NCBI GenBank assembly: GCA_900542005.1
Contig: UQLW01000005.1
Coordinates: 45,579-109,578 of the forward strand
From: an uncultured Eubacteriales bacterium
Lineage (GTDB): Bacteria; Bacillota; Clostridia; Christensenellales; UMGS416
DNA length: 64,000 bases
Direction: 5' to 3'
Part shown: one piece after another, positions 26,414 through 33,848 of the stretch
How the letters are laid out: each line of letters begins with the position of its first letter
Position numbering within the stretch: the first letter of the stretch is position 1
The notes under the pieces: generated by a model
Databases searched by the model: none
What the model was told of the DNA's origin: nothing
Seen by the model: only the letters and a program-made list of their open reading frames with translations
Position numbers and translations under genes: made by a program

Positions 26414-27160
26414 TTATCGCAAAGCCTTGTATTGCTCATCCGTTACAGCTTCCAGCCATTCGGTAGAAGCGCCTTCTCCGGGCAGCTCCACCGCCAGATG
26501 GGTGAACCAACTGTCCTTCGCCGAGCCGTGCCAGTGCTTGACGCCCGAAGGAATCTCCACCGCGTCGCCGGGGTGAAGTTCACATGCTTCCTCGCCCCAT
26601 TGCTGATACCATCCGCGGCCTTCCGTACACAGCAGGAGCTGGCCGCCTCCTTTATCTGCTTTGTGGATGTGCCAGTTGTTGCGGCAGCCGGGTTCAAAGG
26701 TCACATTGGCGATGTTGACGCCGCTTTGGCCTGCCACAGGGTTCAAATAGCTCTGGCCTACAAAATACCGGGCATATGCGTCATTGGGCTGTCCAAGGCC
26801 GAACATGCCCCCGTGCCCTTCACTCTCCGCCGTATCCTCCTTCCAGACATCCTTCGCCAGACGGAATACAGCCCAGCCTTTCGGCCATCCAACATAAAAC
26901 GCAGCATGGGTGATAATGGCCGCGGCCTCTGCTTTCGTCACGCCATGCGCCTTGGCATTTTCCAGATGGTAGATCAGCGAAGAATCGGTGATGCCGGAGG
27001 ACATCAGCGCCACCATCGTCACGATGCAGCGTGTTTTCAAGTCAATATCCTGGTTATTCCAGTTCTCACCGAACAGGACATCGTCGTTAAAATGGGCAAA
27101 ATCCGGGGCGAAACCGCCCAGTTGATCCCGGCCTGCTGTCTGCACGATTTTTTCATTCAT
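26414..27160 (-). CDS. carboxymuconolactone decarboxylase-family protein with cupin domain (248 aa)
   Basis: Two domains are clear. Residues about 5-110 are a carboxymuconolactone decarboxylase/AhpD-like helical domain (LKTRCIVTMVALMSSG, HLENAKAHGVTKAEAAAIITHAAFYVGWPK); the CxxC pair of AhpD is absent, so peroxidase activity is not expected. Residues about 130-240 are a cupin (NVTFEPGCRNNWHIHKADKGGGQLLLCTEGRGWYQQWG and ELHPGDAVEIPSGVKHWHG) with the metal histidines present. The start at 27160 is set by GGAGGA 7-12 bp upstream; the ATG at 27175 is inside that site. Such fusions are common beside flavodoxins and LysR/MerR regulators in Clostridia. The substrate is unknown. Confidence 0.85.
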   Translation of the reverse strand: MNEKIVQTAGRDQLGGFAPDFAHFNDDVLFGENWNNQDIDLKTRCIVTMVALMSSGITDSSLIYHLENAKAHGVTKAEAAAIITHAAFYVGWPKGWAVFRLAKDVWKEDTAESEGHGGMFGLGQPNDAYARYFVGQSYLNPVAGQSGVNIANVTFEPGCRNNWHIHKADKGGGQLLLCTEGRGWYQQWGEEACELHPGDAVEIPSGVKHWHGSAKDSWFTHLAVELPGEGASTEWLEAVTDEQYKALR

Positions 27161-27187
27161 TTGCGATTCCTCCATTGCTGTAATAGA

Positions 27188-27222
27188 GGGGAGAAGCGGG
27201 TAAAAGCATTGGCTTCTCCCCA
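27188..27222 (-). other. inverted repeat inside the flavin operon
   Basis: GGGGAGAAGC and GCTTCTCCCC form a 10-bp stem around a 14-nt loop, in the 213-bp gap between the SUMF1-flavodoxin and CMD-cupin genes. There is no T-tract, so it may be an mRNA-stability or processing stem rather than a terminator. Confidence 0.5.
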
Positions 27223-27246
27223 GTGTAGTTTAGGCATGGGCTTTTC

Positions 27247-27351
27247 TTAGCAACCGATGGTCCCTGCATCCGCCTCTTTGGCGAACATCAAGCTATTCCG
27301 TTTCTTCTGCTGCCAGCGGCAGAGGCAGCAATCCGAATAGGACTTTTTCAT
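27247..27351 (-). CDS. possible 34-residue cysteine-containing peptide (doubtful)
   Basis: In the gap between two operon genes an ATG opens a 34-codon frame beginning MKKSYSDCCLCRWQQ and ending DAGTIGC, with four cysteines. The upstream GGCGAGAAGG is only a weak ribosome binding site. No homologue is recalled. It could equally be the remnant of a lost gene. It is listed because the gap is otherwise unexplained. Confidence 0.2.
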   Translation of the reverse strand: MKKSYSDCCLCRWQQKKRNSLMFAKEADAGTIGC

Positions 27352-27373
27352 GGCCGCCTTCTCGCCTAAAGAT

Positions 27374-28834
27374 TTAATCCGCATTGATCCCATTGACAGC
27401 CAGCCAGCCGCTTACATCCTCCGGCATGCTGCTCCCGCCGGAATAGTGGATGCTGAGGGCTTCTCCCATCGCTGCACCCGGCGCCAGCTTGGCGATGGCT
27501 GTCAAACTCTGCCCTAAACGGCCGCCTCCGTGGCTGCAAAATGGGATGATGGTCTTTCCTGTAAAATCATATTCCTCCAGGAAGGAAGCGATCGGCATGG
27601 GAATGGACGCCCACCAGTTGGGATATCCCAGAAGAATCGTGTCATATTGCTCCATGTTTTCCACATGCTCCGCCAGCTCCGGCCTGGCCTGTTCATTCTG
27701 ATCCCGCTGCGCCTCATCCAACACGGTATTATAGTTGTCAGAATAGGGATTTACCAATGTGATTTCAAACAGGTCTGCTCCTGTTTGCCGTTGAATCTCC
27801 TCTGCGATGCCCCGGGTATTGCCGCCCCAGGAGAAATAGGCGATCAGGAGGCTTCCGCTTCCATCGGCCGCATCCTTGGCTGCAGCGCCGGATACGGTGC
27901 CGGAGCCCGCCGCCACATTGCGCACCAGCCGGATGCCCACGCTGGGGCTCGCCAGCTCCGGCTCCAGCGTGGCCCGGTAAGCGGAACGCATATTTTTTGC
28001 GAAGTCATTCCAGCCGCCGCCCCGGTAAACGCGGAGAGAACCGGCGGCTGATCCCGCAGGATCCATCTGTTCTTCTGTTTCATATGCACCGTAGCTGTCC
28101 CAGACCCATTCGCTCACATTGCCGTGCATATCGTAAAGCCCGAAGGCATTGGGTTCAAAGCTGCCAACCTCTACGGTGGTTTCACGGTACTCGCCGGGCC
28201 GGGTCTCCAGATTCTCCTGCGAAAAGTAATTTCCCTCGATCTCATAGGGGTAATGCCCGTAATAATTAACTTCTTCGGCGCTGGGGGAATTCTGCGTGTT
28301 AAAGGGCGTTGTGGTTCCTGCGCGGCAGGCGTATTCCCACTCCGCTTCTGTCGGCAGCCGGTATCCGTCTGCTTCTCTGTTCCAGGTAACATTTGCCCCG
28401 TCAATGGTATAGGCCGGCGTCAATCCTTCCTGTTCGCTGCGGGCGTTGCAGTAGGAAGCTGCATCCAGCCAGGAGACGCTTTCGACCGGAAGATTCTCCC
28501 CGGAAAAATTGCTTGGATTTTCGCCCATAACTGCCTGATATTCAGCCTGCGTTAATTCATATGGGCTGATATAAAAGGCGCTCACCGTTACCGTGTGCTG
28601 CGTTTCATCTTCGCTGCGCCAGGGCTCCGAATCCGGGCTGCCCATCTGAAAGCTGCCGCCTTCGATGAGGACAAATCCTTCTGGAATTGCTTGACGATCC
28701 TCCATCGTTTCTGATGATGATGTACCGGGGGCAGGAGGCGGAGCTTCAGATAGGGATGGCGTTTGTTCCTGCCTGCAGGCTGCCAGCGATATAAGCATCA
28801 GCAAAGATAGGAAAACAGCTGATAATCGTTTCAT
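27374..28834 (-). CDS. lipoprotein with SUMF1 domain fused to flavodoxin (486 aa)
   Basis: An exported lipoprotein (signal ends LISLAAC, Cys20) with a low-complexity Ser/Pro linker. Residues about 52-310 form a SUMF1/formylglycine-generating-enzyme-like domain: GGSFQMGSPDSEPW, YELTQAEYQAVMG, LPTEAEWEYACRAGT, NAFGLYDMHGNVSEWVWD and YRGGGW. The cysteine pair that binds copper in true formylglycine enzymes is missing from the RGGGW-NMRSAYR segment. After a short linker, residues about 328-486 form a flavodoxin: IAYFSWGGNTRGIAEEI, LGYPNWWASIPMPI and IPFCSHGGGRLGQS. The fused flavodoxin should sit outside the membrane and carry FMN. The start follows AGGAGGCTGTGC. It resembles the next lipoprotein closely in its second half. 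Confidence 0.9.
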   Translation of the reverse strand: MKRLSAVFLSLLMLISLAACRQEQTPSLSEAPPPAPGTSSSETMEDRQAIPEGFVLIEGGSFQMGSPDSEPWRSEDETQHTVTVSAFYISPYELTQAEYQAVMGENPSNFSGENLPVESVSWLDAASYCNARSEQEGLTPAYTIDGANVTWNREADGYRLPTEAEWEYACRAGTTTPFNTQNSPSAEEVNYYGHYPYEIEGNYFSQENLETRPGEYRETTVEVGSFEPNAFGLYDMHGNVSEWVWDSYGAYETEEQMDPAGSAAGSLRVYRGGGWNDFAKNMRSAYRATLEPELASPSVGIRLVRNVAAGSGTVSGAAAKDAADGSGSLLIAYFSWGGNTRGIAEEIQRQTGADLFEITLVNPYSDNYNTVLDEAQRDQNEQARPELAEHVENMEQYDTILLGYPNWWASIPMPIASFLEEYDFTGKTIIPFCSHGGGRLGQSLTAIAKLAPGAAMGEALSIHYSGGSSMPEDVSGWLAVNGINAD

Positions 28835-28845
28835 GCACAGCCTCC

Positions 28846-29517
28846 TTAGTCTGCCAGCCCGATCTCAGAAAGCCACTGTGTAACGGCGCCGGCAGGATCG
28901 GCGGCTTCCGAGCTGCCCAGGGAAAGCCCTTTGGTCACAGCCGCATCGGGTTCCATGTTCTCAATCGTCCCGATGGTGCCGGAGAACCCGCTGCCGCCGG
29001 AGGTAACGAAGGGGGCAAGGGTTTTTCCTGAGAAATCGTATTCATCCAGGAAGGTGTAGAGGATCATCGGCATATCGCCCCACCAGTTGGGGTAGCCCAA
29101 ATACACCACATCGTACTGATCGAAATTCTTCACGGTTCCTGCTATCGCCGGGCGGGCCTCGTTAGCCTGCTCCTCCTGGGCAACATCCAGCAGGGTATTG
29201 TAATCATCGGTATAGGGCTCTGCCGGGGTAATCTCAAAAATATCCGCACCGGTCTGGGCTTGAATTTCATTCGCCACCGATTCAGTATTGCCGGACCAGG
29301 AGAAATACACCACCAGCGAAGCGGAAGCCGCCTCCGCTTCCGGCTGAGACTGAGGAGCGCTCTCATCGGTTGTTGGGGGCTCTTGGGGTGTGGTAGAGCT
29401 TTCCCTTTCAGAGGTGGGGACTGCTGAAGAAATGCTTTCGGTAGAGCCGCTGTTTCCACAGGCGGAAAGAGCAAATACTATTGTGAGTGTCAACACAAAA
29501 GAAAGAAATTTTTTCAT
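28846..29517 (-). CDS. flavodoxin lipoprotein (223 aa)
   Basis: An exported flavodoxin. The signal peptide ends in FALSAC (Cys20), followed by about 45 residues of Ser/Thr/Pro/Glu linker. The flavodoxin domain (about 68-223) has VVYFSWSGNTESVANEI as FMN phosphate loop, YLGYPNWWGDMPMILYTFLDEYDFSGK, and APFVTSGGSGFSGT. Flavodoxins normally work in the cytoplasm, so the lipobox is notable. Its domain is clearly related to the flavodoxin half of the neighbouring SUMF1 fusion. It ends 11 bp before the start of that gene and is in the same operon. A role as a membrane-tethered electron carrier is inferred. Confidence 0.9.
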   Translation of the reverse strand: MKKFLSFVLTLTIVFALSACGNSGSTESISSAVPTSERESSTTPQEPPTTDESAPQSQPEAEAASASLVVYFSWSGNTESVANEIQAQTGADIFEITPAEPYTDDYNTLLDVAQEEQANEARPAIAGTVKNFDQYDVVYLGYPNWWGDMPMILYTFLDEYDFSGKTLAPFVTSGGSGFSGTIGTIENMEPDAAVTKGLSLGSSEAADPAGAVTQWLSEIGLAD

Positions 29518-29590
29518 TTGACTGGTCTGTCTCCTTTCGTTTGGCCGGCTGCTGCGTAACAGGTATGACCCGCTTGCCGCTCAACCTTTC

Positions 29591-30142
29591 CTATCCCTTT
29601 TCCTTACCTAACGTCATGCACTTTGCGGCGGTGCCGCCGGTTTTCAGATAGCTGTAGCCGGGCATTTCAAATAAGATGGGCTTGAAAACGCCGTAATCAA
29701 TTCTTCCGGCTTCATTCAGGATGCTTTCCTCTGCATAGGTGTGGTCGATCTTGAGGATGAAATTGTCAAACCCATTGGTTTCATAGTTGCCTTCCACCGA
29801 GCATTCCATGGAGAGCTTTGCTTCGTCGATCAGGGGAGCGCCGTTATGGCCAACGCTGTAGCCAAATACTTCGGATTTATCCCTTTTGCTGCCGCTGACA
29901 CAGCCTACATAGTCTGCTTTGGGCAGCATAGCCTCGTCCACGATATTCACCGAAAGGACCTGCGTATCCCGGATGCCCCGGTTGGTGTAATGGGATTTTG
30001 CCAGGCTAACCAGCATGTGATCATGCCCCATGATGCCTACATGCCCTACCAGCACCCAGTTCGGTTTACCGTTTACCGTGGCGCCCACTACCGTCAGCGG
30101 CGTGGGGTAGAGGGCCAATATGCTGCCTATATCTTTTTTCAT
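29591..30142 (-). CDS. flavin reductase family protein (183 aa)
   Basis: An FMN-binding split-barrel protein of the flavin reductase/flavoredoxin family, cytoplasmic. Signatures are YPTPLTVVGATVNGKPNWVLVGHVGIMG, LVSLAKSHYTNRGIRDTQVLSVNIVDE and DYVGCVSGSKRDKSEVFGY. It probably reduces flavin with NAD(P)H or acts as a bound-FMN electron carrier feeding the flavodoxins of the operon. The start follows AGGAGGACTACCGCG. It is the first enzyme gene after the MerR regulator. Confidence 0.9.
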   Translation of the reverse strand: MKKDIGSILALYPTPLTVVGATVNGKPNWVLVGHVGIMGHDHMLVSLAKSHYTNRGIRDTQVLSVNIVDEAMLPKADYVGCVSGSKRDKSEVFGYSVGHNGAPLIDEAKLSMECSVEGNYETNGFDNFILKIDHTYAEESILNEAGRIDYGVFKPILFEMPGYSYLKTGGTAAKCMTLGKEKG

Positions 30143-30161
30143 CGCGGTAGTCCTCCTTATG

Positions 30162-30518
30162 TTATTTCTTTTTGTTGGCTTTTTGAATTTTGTACTTTAA
30201 GTAATCCAGCCGGTCTAATTGAGCTTGCTTGAAATGAATTTCATCCAACGTGCTATCCCGGTGCCGGCTGATCATCGCCAGCCGTTCCTGCTCCGTGTTT
30301 TCCCCTTCCAGCAGCAGCCGCATGTAGTTTTTTACTTCTTCGTTGGAAAAGCCTGCGTCGTGAAGCGTCATTATGGTACTCAGGCGATGGATGTCCTCGT
30401 CATCATACTGCCAAGCGCCCGTCACTTTTTTGACTGCGCCGCATAGCCCCCAGCCTTCGTACGCTTGGAGAATCTCAATGGGGATATTGTAGCGTTCGCT
30501 TGCTTCATGGATCGTCAT
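30162..30518 (-). CDS. MerR-family transcriptional regulator (118 aa)
   Basis: A small regulator with an N-terminal MerR helix-turn-helix (MTIHEASERYNIPIEILQAYEGWGL and YDDEDIHRLSTIMTLHDAGFSNEEVKNYMRLL) and a C-terminal coiled coil for dimerisation (about 80-112). There is no separate effector domain and no cysteine cluster of the SoxR or metal-sensor type, so the signal is unknown. It is the first gene of the flavin redox operon and probably controls it. The start follows GAGGTGA. The promoter cannot be fixed with confidence: the LysR terminator lies directly upstream. Confidence 0.85.
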   Translation of the reverse strand: MTIHEASERYNIPIEILQAYEGWGLCGAVKKVTGAWQYDDEDIHRLSTIMTLHDAGFSNEEVKNYMRLLLEGENTEQERLAMISRHRDSTLDEIHFKQAQLDRLDYLKYKIQKANKKK

Positions 30519-30540
30519 TTTTCACCTCGAAGTTTTACCA

Positions 30541-30578
30541 TACAAAAAATGAAAGGTGTTCCCGCTTGGAACACCTTT
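30541..30578 (-). terminator. terminator of the LysR gene (minus strand)
   Basis: AAAGGTGTTCC (30552-30562) pairs with GGAACACCTTT (30568-30578) over 11 bp with a 5-nt loop, followed on the minus strand by CATTTTTT. It could also serve as a dyad operator near the MerR promoter. Confidence 0.65.
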
Positions 30579-30612
30579 ATTGTAACGCGTCTTTTTTGTG
30601 CATGTAAAATAC

Positions 30613-31500
30613 TTATATTTCATCTCCAGAAATAACCTTTAGGCATTGCAAAGTGAAATCAATAAAGGCTGCTGTTGCGGAGGGAAAAATCGCGTCCTTT
30701 TTCCAGACCAAAGCAGTACGCATCTCGATTGCAGGGTAAAGCGGAATAAAGCAAAGGTTTTCATAGGCACAGTTTAGCTGAATGCAAAGTACTGCGCCCA
30801 TCCCATTTTCCACGAGCATGGCCTCGTTATAGAGAAGGTTCCCTGTCGCTGCAATCTTTACCTTATCACGCGAATCGCCAAACCAGGCGGCAAGCTCTCC
30901 CTGAAGGTCGCTGGAAGCCGTTACAAGTGGGATATCTAATAGGTCCTCAACCTGTACCTGCTTCTTTCCGGACAGCTCAGAATCCCTGCGCACAAGCACG
31001 CCCCACTTCTCCCTGACGGGCATGGAGACAAATTCATATTTGCGGATGTCCACCGGCTCTCCCATGACGCCCAGATCCAGGTGGCCCCGCTCAATGTAAT
31101 CCTGGATGTTATCAGCATTTCCGCTATAGATCCGGAACTGCACCAGGGGATGCTTCTTTTGAAAGGCGACCATGATTTTAGCCAATTCTCTGGTGCTGCG
31201 AAATTCTCCGCTGCCGATGGCGACTTCGCCTGACAGCTCGGCGTCTTTGTTAATAAAATCCCGTTTGGTTTTGTCCGCAAGGGCAATCAACTCTTGAGCG
31301 CGGCGCTTGAGGAGCAACCCATCCTCCGTTAACACGATGTTGTGGTTGCTGCGAGCAAATAGCTTGACGCCCAGCTCCTCCTCTAATTGCATCATCTGAC
31401 GGGAAAGCGTAGGTTGGCTGATGTGGAGCATCTGGGCAGCCTTCGTGATATTTTCTTCTCTGGCAACAGCCAAAAAATAATTCAATACTCGTAACTCCAT
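30613..31500 (-). CDS. LysR-family transcriptional regulator (295 aa)
   Basis: A cytoplasmic DNA-binding regulator. Residues 1-60 form the winged helix-turn-helix (LNYFLAVAREENITKAAQMLHISQPTLSRQMMQLEEELGVKLFAR), and residues about 90-290 the two-lobed effector domain (GEVAIGSGEF, LDLGVMGEP, ENGMGAVLCIQ). It resembles LysR proteins that often flank flavodoxin/CMD genes in Clostridia. It is transcribed from its own strong promoter and, lying just upstream on the same strand, is a candidate second regulator of the flavin operon. The effector is unknown. Confidence 0.93.
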   Translation of the reverse strand: MELRVLNYFLAVAREENITKAAQMLHISQPTLSRQMMQLEEELGVKLFARSNHNIVLTEDGLLLKRRAQELIALADKTKRDFINKDAELSGEVAIGSGEFRSTRELAKIMVAFQKKHPLVQFRIYSGNADNIQDYIERGHLDLGVMGEPVDIRKYEFVSMPVREKWGVLVRRDSELSGKKQVQVEDLLDIPLVTASSDLQGELAAWFGDSRDKVKIAATGNLLYNEAMLVENGMGAVLCIQLNCAYENLCFIPLYPAIEMRTALVWKKDAIFPSATAAFIDFTLQCLKVISGDEI

Positions 31501-31540
31501 AGCAACCCTCTTTTTCGCATGGCTGAGCTTATTTTTTCTT

Positions 31541-31569
31541 ACTATACATAATCTAAATAGTCAAGTCAA
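31541..31569 (-). promoter_or_regulatory. promoter of the LysR gene
   Basis: On the minus strand TTGACT (31564-31569) and TATAGT (31541-31546) are 17 bp apart. Confidence 0.8.
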
Positions 31570-31854
31570 CGGTCTATAAGGCAATGCGATGCGGTACATA
31601 TTTACGATTGCAGCAGAGGATAGCTGCTGCAAAGCACTGGCCGGAGGACAAGCTCCAGGATCACCGCCGTCGATGAGGGCCATGTATCCTGCGGGCGTGA
31701 GAAGTTGTGAATCAACAAAAGAAAAACTCTATGCGAATAGATTACCCATTCCCATAGAGTTTGCTTGTTTCCCGCTCCCTTGGCCCGGATCAGCGCTTTG
31801 CCATCCTTTTTTATGCTTAGTTGCCCTCAAAGCGGGGGATTTTTTTATGTAGTT
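31570..31854. other. gene-poor stretch with a possible coding remnant and hairpins
   Basis: No intact gene is convincing here. On the minus strand an open frame (about 31705 down to 31575) has a protein-like composition (SQLLTPAGYMALIDGGDPG) but no start, and overlaps the LysR promoter at its end; it may be a remnant or a recurring intergenic element. A 10-bp inverted repeat AAACTCTATG/CATAGAGTTT spans 31727-31765. A T-rich tract after CAAAGCGGGGGA at about 31842 looks terminator-like for the plus strand, with no gene to serve. Confidence 0.4.
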
Positions 31855-32196
31855 TTAGTGGATGAACTCCAGGTGCCCAATGTAGGGCAGCTCCTTGCGG
31901 CTGCCGGACAGGGCGTTCCGGATACCATACAGAATGAAGAGCAGCACGATGGCCGCAACGGCCAGGGAGACGATCCAGGTAAGGATCGCGCCCAATACCG
32001 GTATAAAGCCCAACACCAGCCCCAGAAGCGCCAGTACGATTGAGCAGGCGATTTCCGCCAGGAACAGCACCAGCCCTTGATTGGCATGAAACCGCGCGTC
32101 GGCATCGCCGGGCTTAGCCAGAAGACCCACAATAAAGAGCGGTCCGATATAGCTCAGTACGTTGAAGGCCTTGCTATCTCCAGAATTTCCCATCAT
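31855..32196 (-). CDS. DUF4870/Tic20-like small membrane protein (113 aa)
   Basis: A four-helix membrane protein of unknown function. NVLSYIGPLFIVGLLAKPGDADARFHANQGLVLFLAEI is the conserved front of the DUF4870/Tic20-like group, followed by two more long hydrophobic segments (about 45-65, 70-95). Three ATG codons in a row (32199, 32196, 32193) follow TAGGAGG; the second or third fits best. It is a single gene facing away from the PocR-AraC regulator. Confidence 0.75.
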   Translation of the reverse strand: MMGNSGDSKAFNVLSYIGPLFIVGLLAKPGDADARFHANQGLVLFLAEIACSIVLALLGLVLGFIPVLGAILTWIVSLAVAAIVLLFILYGIRNALSGSRKELPYIGHLEFIH

Positions 32197-32359
32197 CATA
32201 TCCTCCTATCTCTATGAATGCGGCATCGTGTATATGCGGTGCATGAAATATATAAAATTTTGACGTAATTCACTTCGACATCGTTCAATATAAATCCTGC
32301 ATCTTCGACAGGCTGGCTTGTAAAATAAATGTTAAGTTTTTCGGATGATGAGCGCTCTC

Positions 32360-32388
32360 TTGCTTTGACCTGCCGAATCAACTATAAT
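32360..32388 (+). promoter_or_regulatory. promoter of the PocR-AraC regulator
   Basis: TTGCTT (32360-32365) and TATAAT (32383-32388) with 17-bp spacing. Confidence 0.75.
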
Positions 32389-32413
32389 AGCCCGGAAGAC
32401 AGGAAAGGATCGG

Positions 32414-33742
32414 TTGATACCAATGGAACCAGCGGATCTGGGTAAAATGATCAATCTTGAAGCTATGGGCCTGCATCTGGCTTCTTTTTTGCATATTGTA
32501 GGGCTGCCGTTAACCGTGCTGGACGCCCAGGGAGCGCAGGTGCCGGTTCCGGGGCTTGAGTGCCAGCCATGCCTGTATTGCAGCCTGATGCAAAGCTGCG
32601 CCCAGGGGAGCGAGCGCTGCCAGCGGTTTCGCAGCCAGGCGGGCGCGCAGGCAGCCCAGCTGGGCGAATGCTATATCGCCCGGTGTCCCGCCGGGTTCAT
32701 TGAGATCGTCGCGCCGGTCATGTACCGGGACGTTTATCTGGGCCTGGTGAGCTGCGGCCCGGTTATGATGTGGGAATGGGACGAGGTTGCCCTGCGGGAG
32801 ATCATGAGCCTGACCGAAGACATCCCGGTCAGCCGTGAGGCGCTCCTGGTTGCCAGTCAAAAGGTCGCAGTATATGACTCGAAAAAGGTAAACGCCATCG
32901 CCGACCTGCTATTTATGACGGTTTCCCACATTGCCGCCGAGGGACTCATCACCCTGAAATCCCGTAAAGAGCTGACTGCGCAGCAGGCCCAGATCGCCCA
33001 GCGTATCTTTGACCGCAAGGAGAACGAGGACCGGCTGAGGGCCCTGGAACCCCAGGGTGAGGCGCTGTTTTATCCGCTGCAGAAGGAATACGAGCTGGTA
33101 GGCAAGGTACGGATGGGGGACCGGACCGGCGCGAAGGCGATCCTCAACGACCTGCTGGGCGATATTTTCTTCAACAATGCCGGCGATATGGAGCTGCTCA
33201 AGGCGCGCGTGGTGGAGCTTGTGGTAGTCGTATCAAGGGCGGCGGTGGAAAGCGGCGCCAGCCTGGATAAGATGCTGGCCCTGAATAACCAGGTGGTGAC
33301 ACAGATCCATGGCCTGAAGGATTTCGAGGAGCTGTGCAGGGGAGTGGTCAACGTGCTGGATGCGATGATGGATACCCTTTACGATGTGCGCAACATCCGC
33401 AACGCGCGTACCATGACCCTGGTTATGGCGTATATCCGCGACCACTACGGGGAAAACCTGACGCTGGACGCTGTCGCAGGGCACGTCTATCTAAGCCCTT
33501 ATTATATCAGCCATCTGTTTAAGGAGGAGCTGGGGCTGACCTTTGTGGAATATCTCACCCGTGTGCGGATCGAGCAGGCCAAGCACCTGCTGCGTACGAC
33601 GGGGCTCTCCATTCGGGCAATTGCCAGCCAGGTAGGCTATGATGATCCGGGCTATTTTGCCAAGGTATTCCGGCGGCAATTGCATATTTCGCCTAAGGAG
33701 TATCGGGATGGGGGACGGGTGAAGCAAGATTCTCCCATATAG
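32414..33742 (+). CDS. PocR-sensor AraC-family transcriptional regulator (442 aa)
   Basis: A one-component regulator. The N-terminal PocR ligand-binding domain (about 10-165) has the conserved cysteine set, C49, C52, C55, C62 and C69 in CQPCLYCSLMQSCAQGSERC, then the CYIARCPAGFIEIVAPV segment. A helical linker follows, then an AraC double helix-turn-helix (about 335-435: LDAVAGHVYLSPYYISHLFKEELGLTFVEYLTRVRIEQAKHLLRTTGLSIRAIASQVGYDD). PocR domains sense small hydrocarbon-type ligands in pathways such as propanediol or methyl metabolism. Start is TTG 32414 after AGGAAAGGATCGG or ATG 32423. It lies upstream of a corrinoid protein on the same strand and probably regulates it. Confidence 0.9.
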   Translation: MIPMEPADLGKMINLEAMGLHLASFLHIVGLPLTVLDAQGAQVPVPGLECQPCLYCSLMQSCAQGSERCQRFRSQAGAQAAQLGECYIARCPAGFIEIVAPVMYRDVYLGLVSCGPVMMWEWDEVALREIMSLTEDIPVSREALLVASQKVAVYDSKKVNAIADLLFMTVSHIAAEGLITLKSRKELTAQQAQIAQRIFDRKENEDRLRALEPQGEALFYPLQKEYELVGKVRMGDRTGAKAILNDLLGDIFFNNAGDMELLKARVVELVVVVSRAAVESGASLDKMLALNNQVVTQIHGLKDFEELCRGVVNVLDAMMDTLYDVRNIRNARTMTLVMAYIRDHYGENLTLDAVAGHVYLSPYYISHLFKEELGLTFVEYLTRVRIEQAKHLLRTTGLSIRAIASQVGYDDPGYFAKVFRRQLHISPKEYRDGGRVKQDSPI

Positions 33743-33808
33743 AAGGAGGAAAACCGCAAGATATTACCTTTCTTGGCAGGTTACTGGCTATTTTCAAGAG
33801 GGTAGTCA

Positions 33809-33817
33809 TGCTATAAT
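33809..33817 (+). promoter_or_regulatory. extended -10 promoter of the corrinoid protein gene
   Basis: TGCTATAAT is an extended -10 with a perfect hexamer and no good -35, a pattern that suits activator control, possibly by the PocR-AraC regulator upstream. Confidence 0.6.
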
Positions 33818-33848
33818 ATCGCTAGAATTCATGAGGGAGGATTAGCAA

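Noticed and set aside
27374..28834. The SUMF1 domain as an active formylglycine-generating enzyme
   Set aside because: The cysteine pair required for copper and catalysis is absent from the RGGGW segment, and no sulfatase gene is nearby.
31589..31852. 87-codon plus-strand frame in the gap between LysR and DUF4870 genes
   Set aside because: There is no ribosome binding site and the translation has no recognisable features; it crosses a hairpin and a T-tract.
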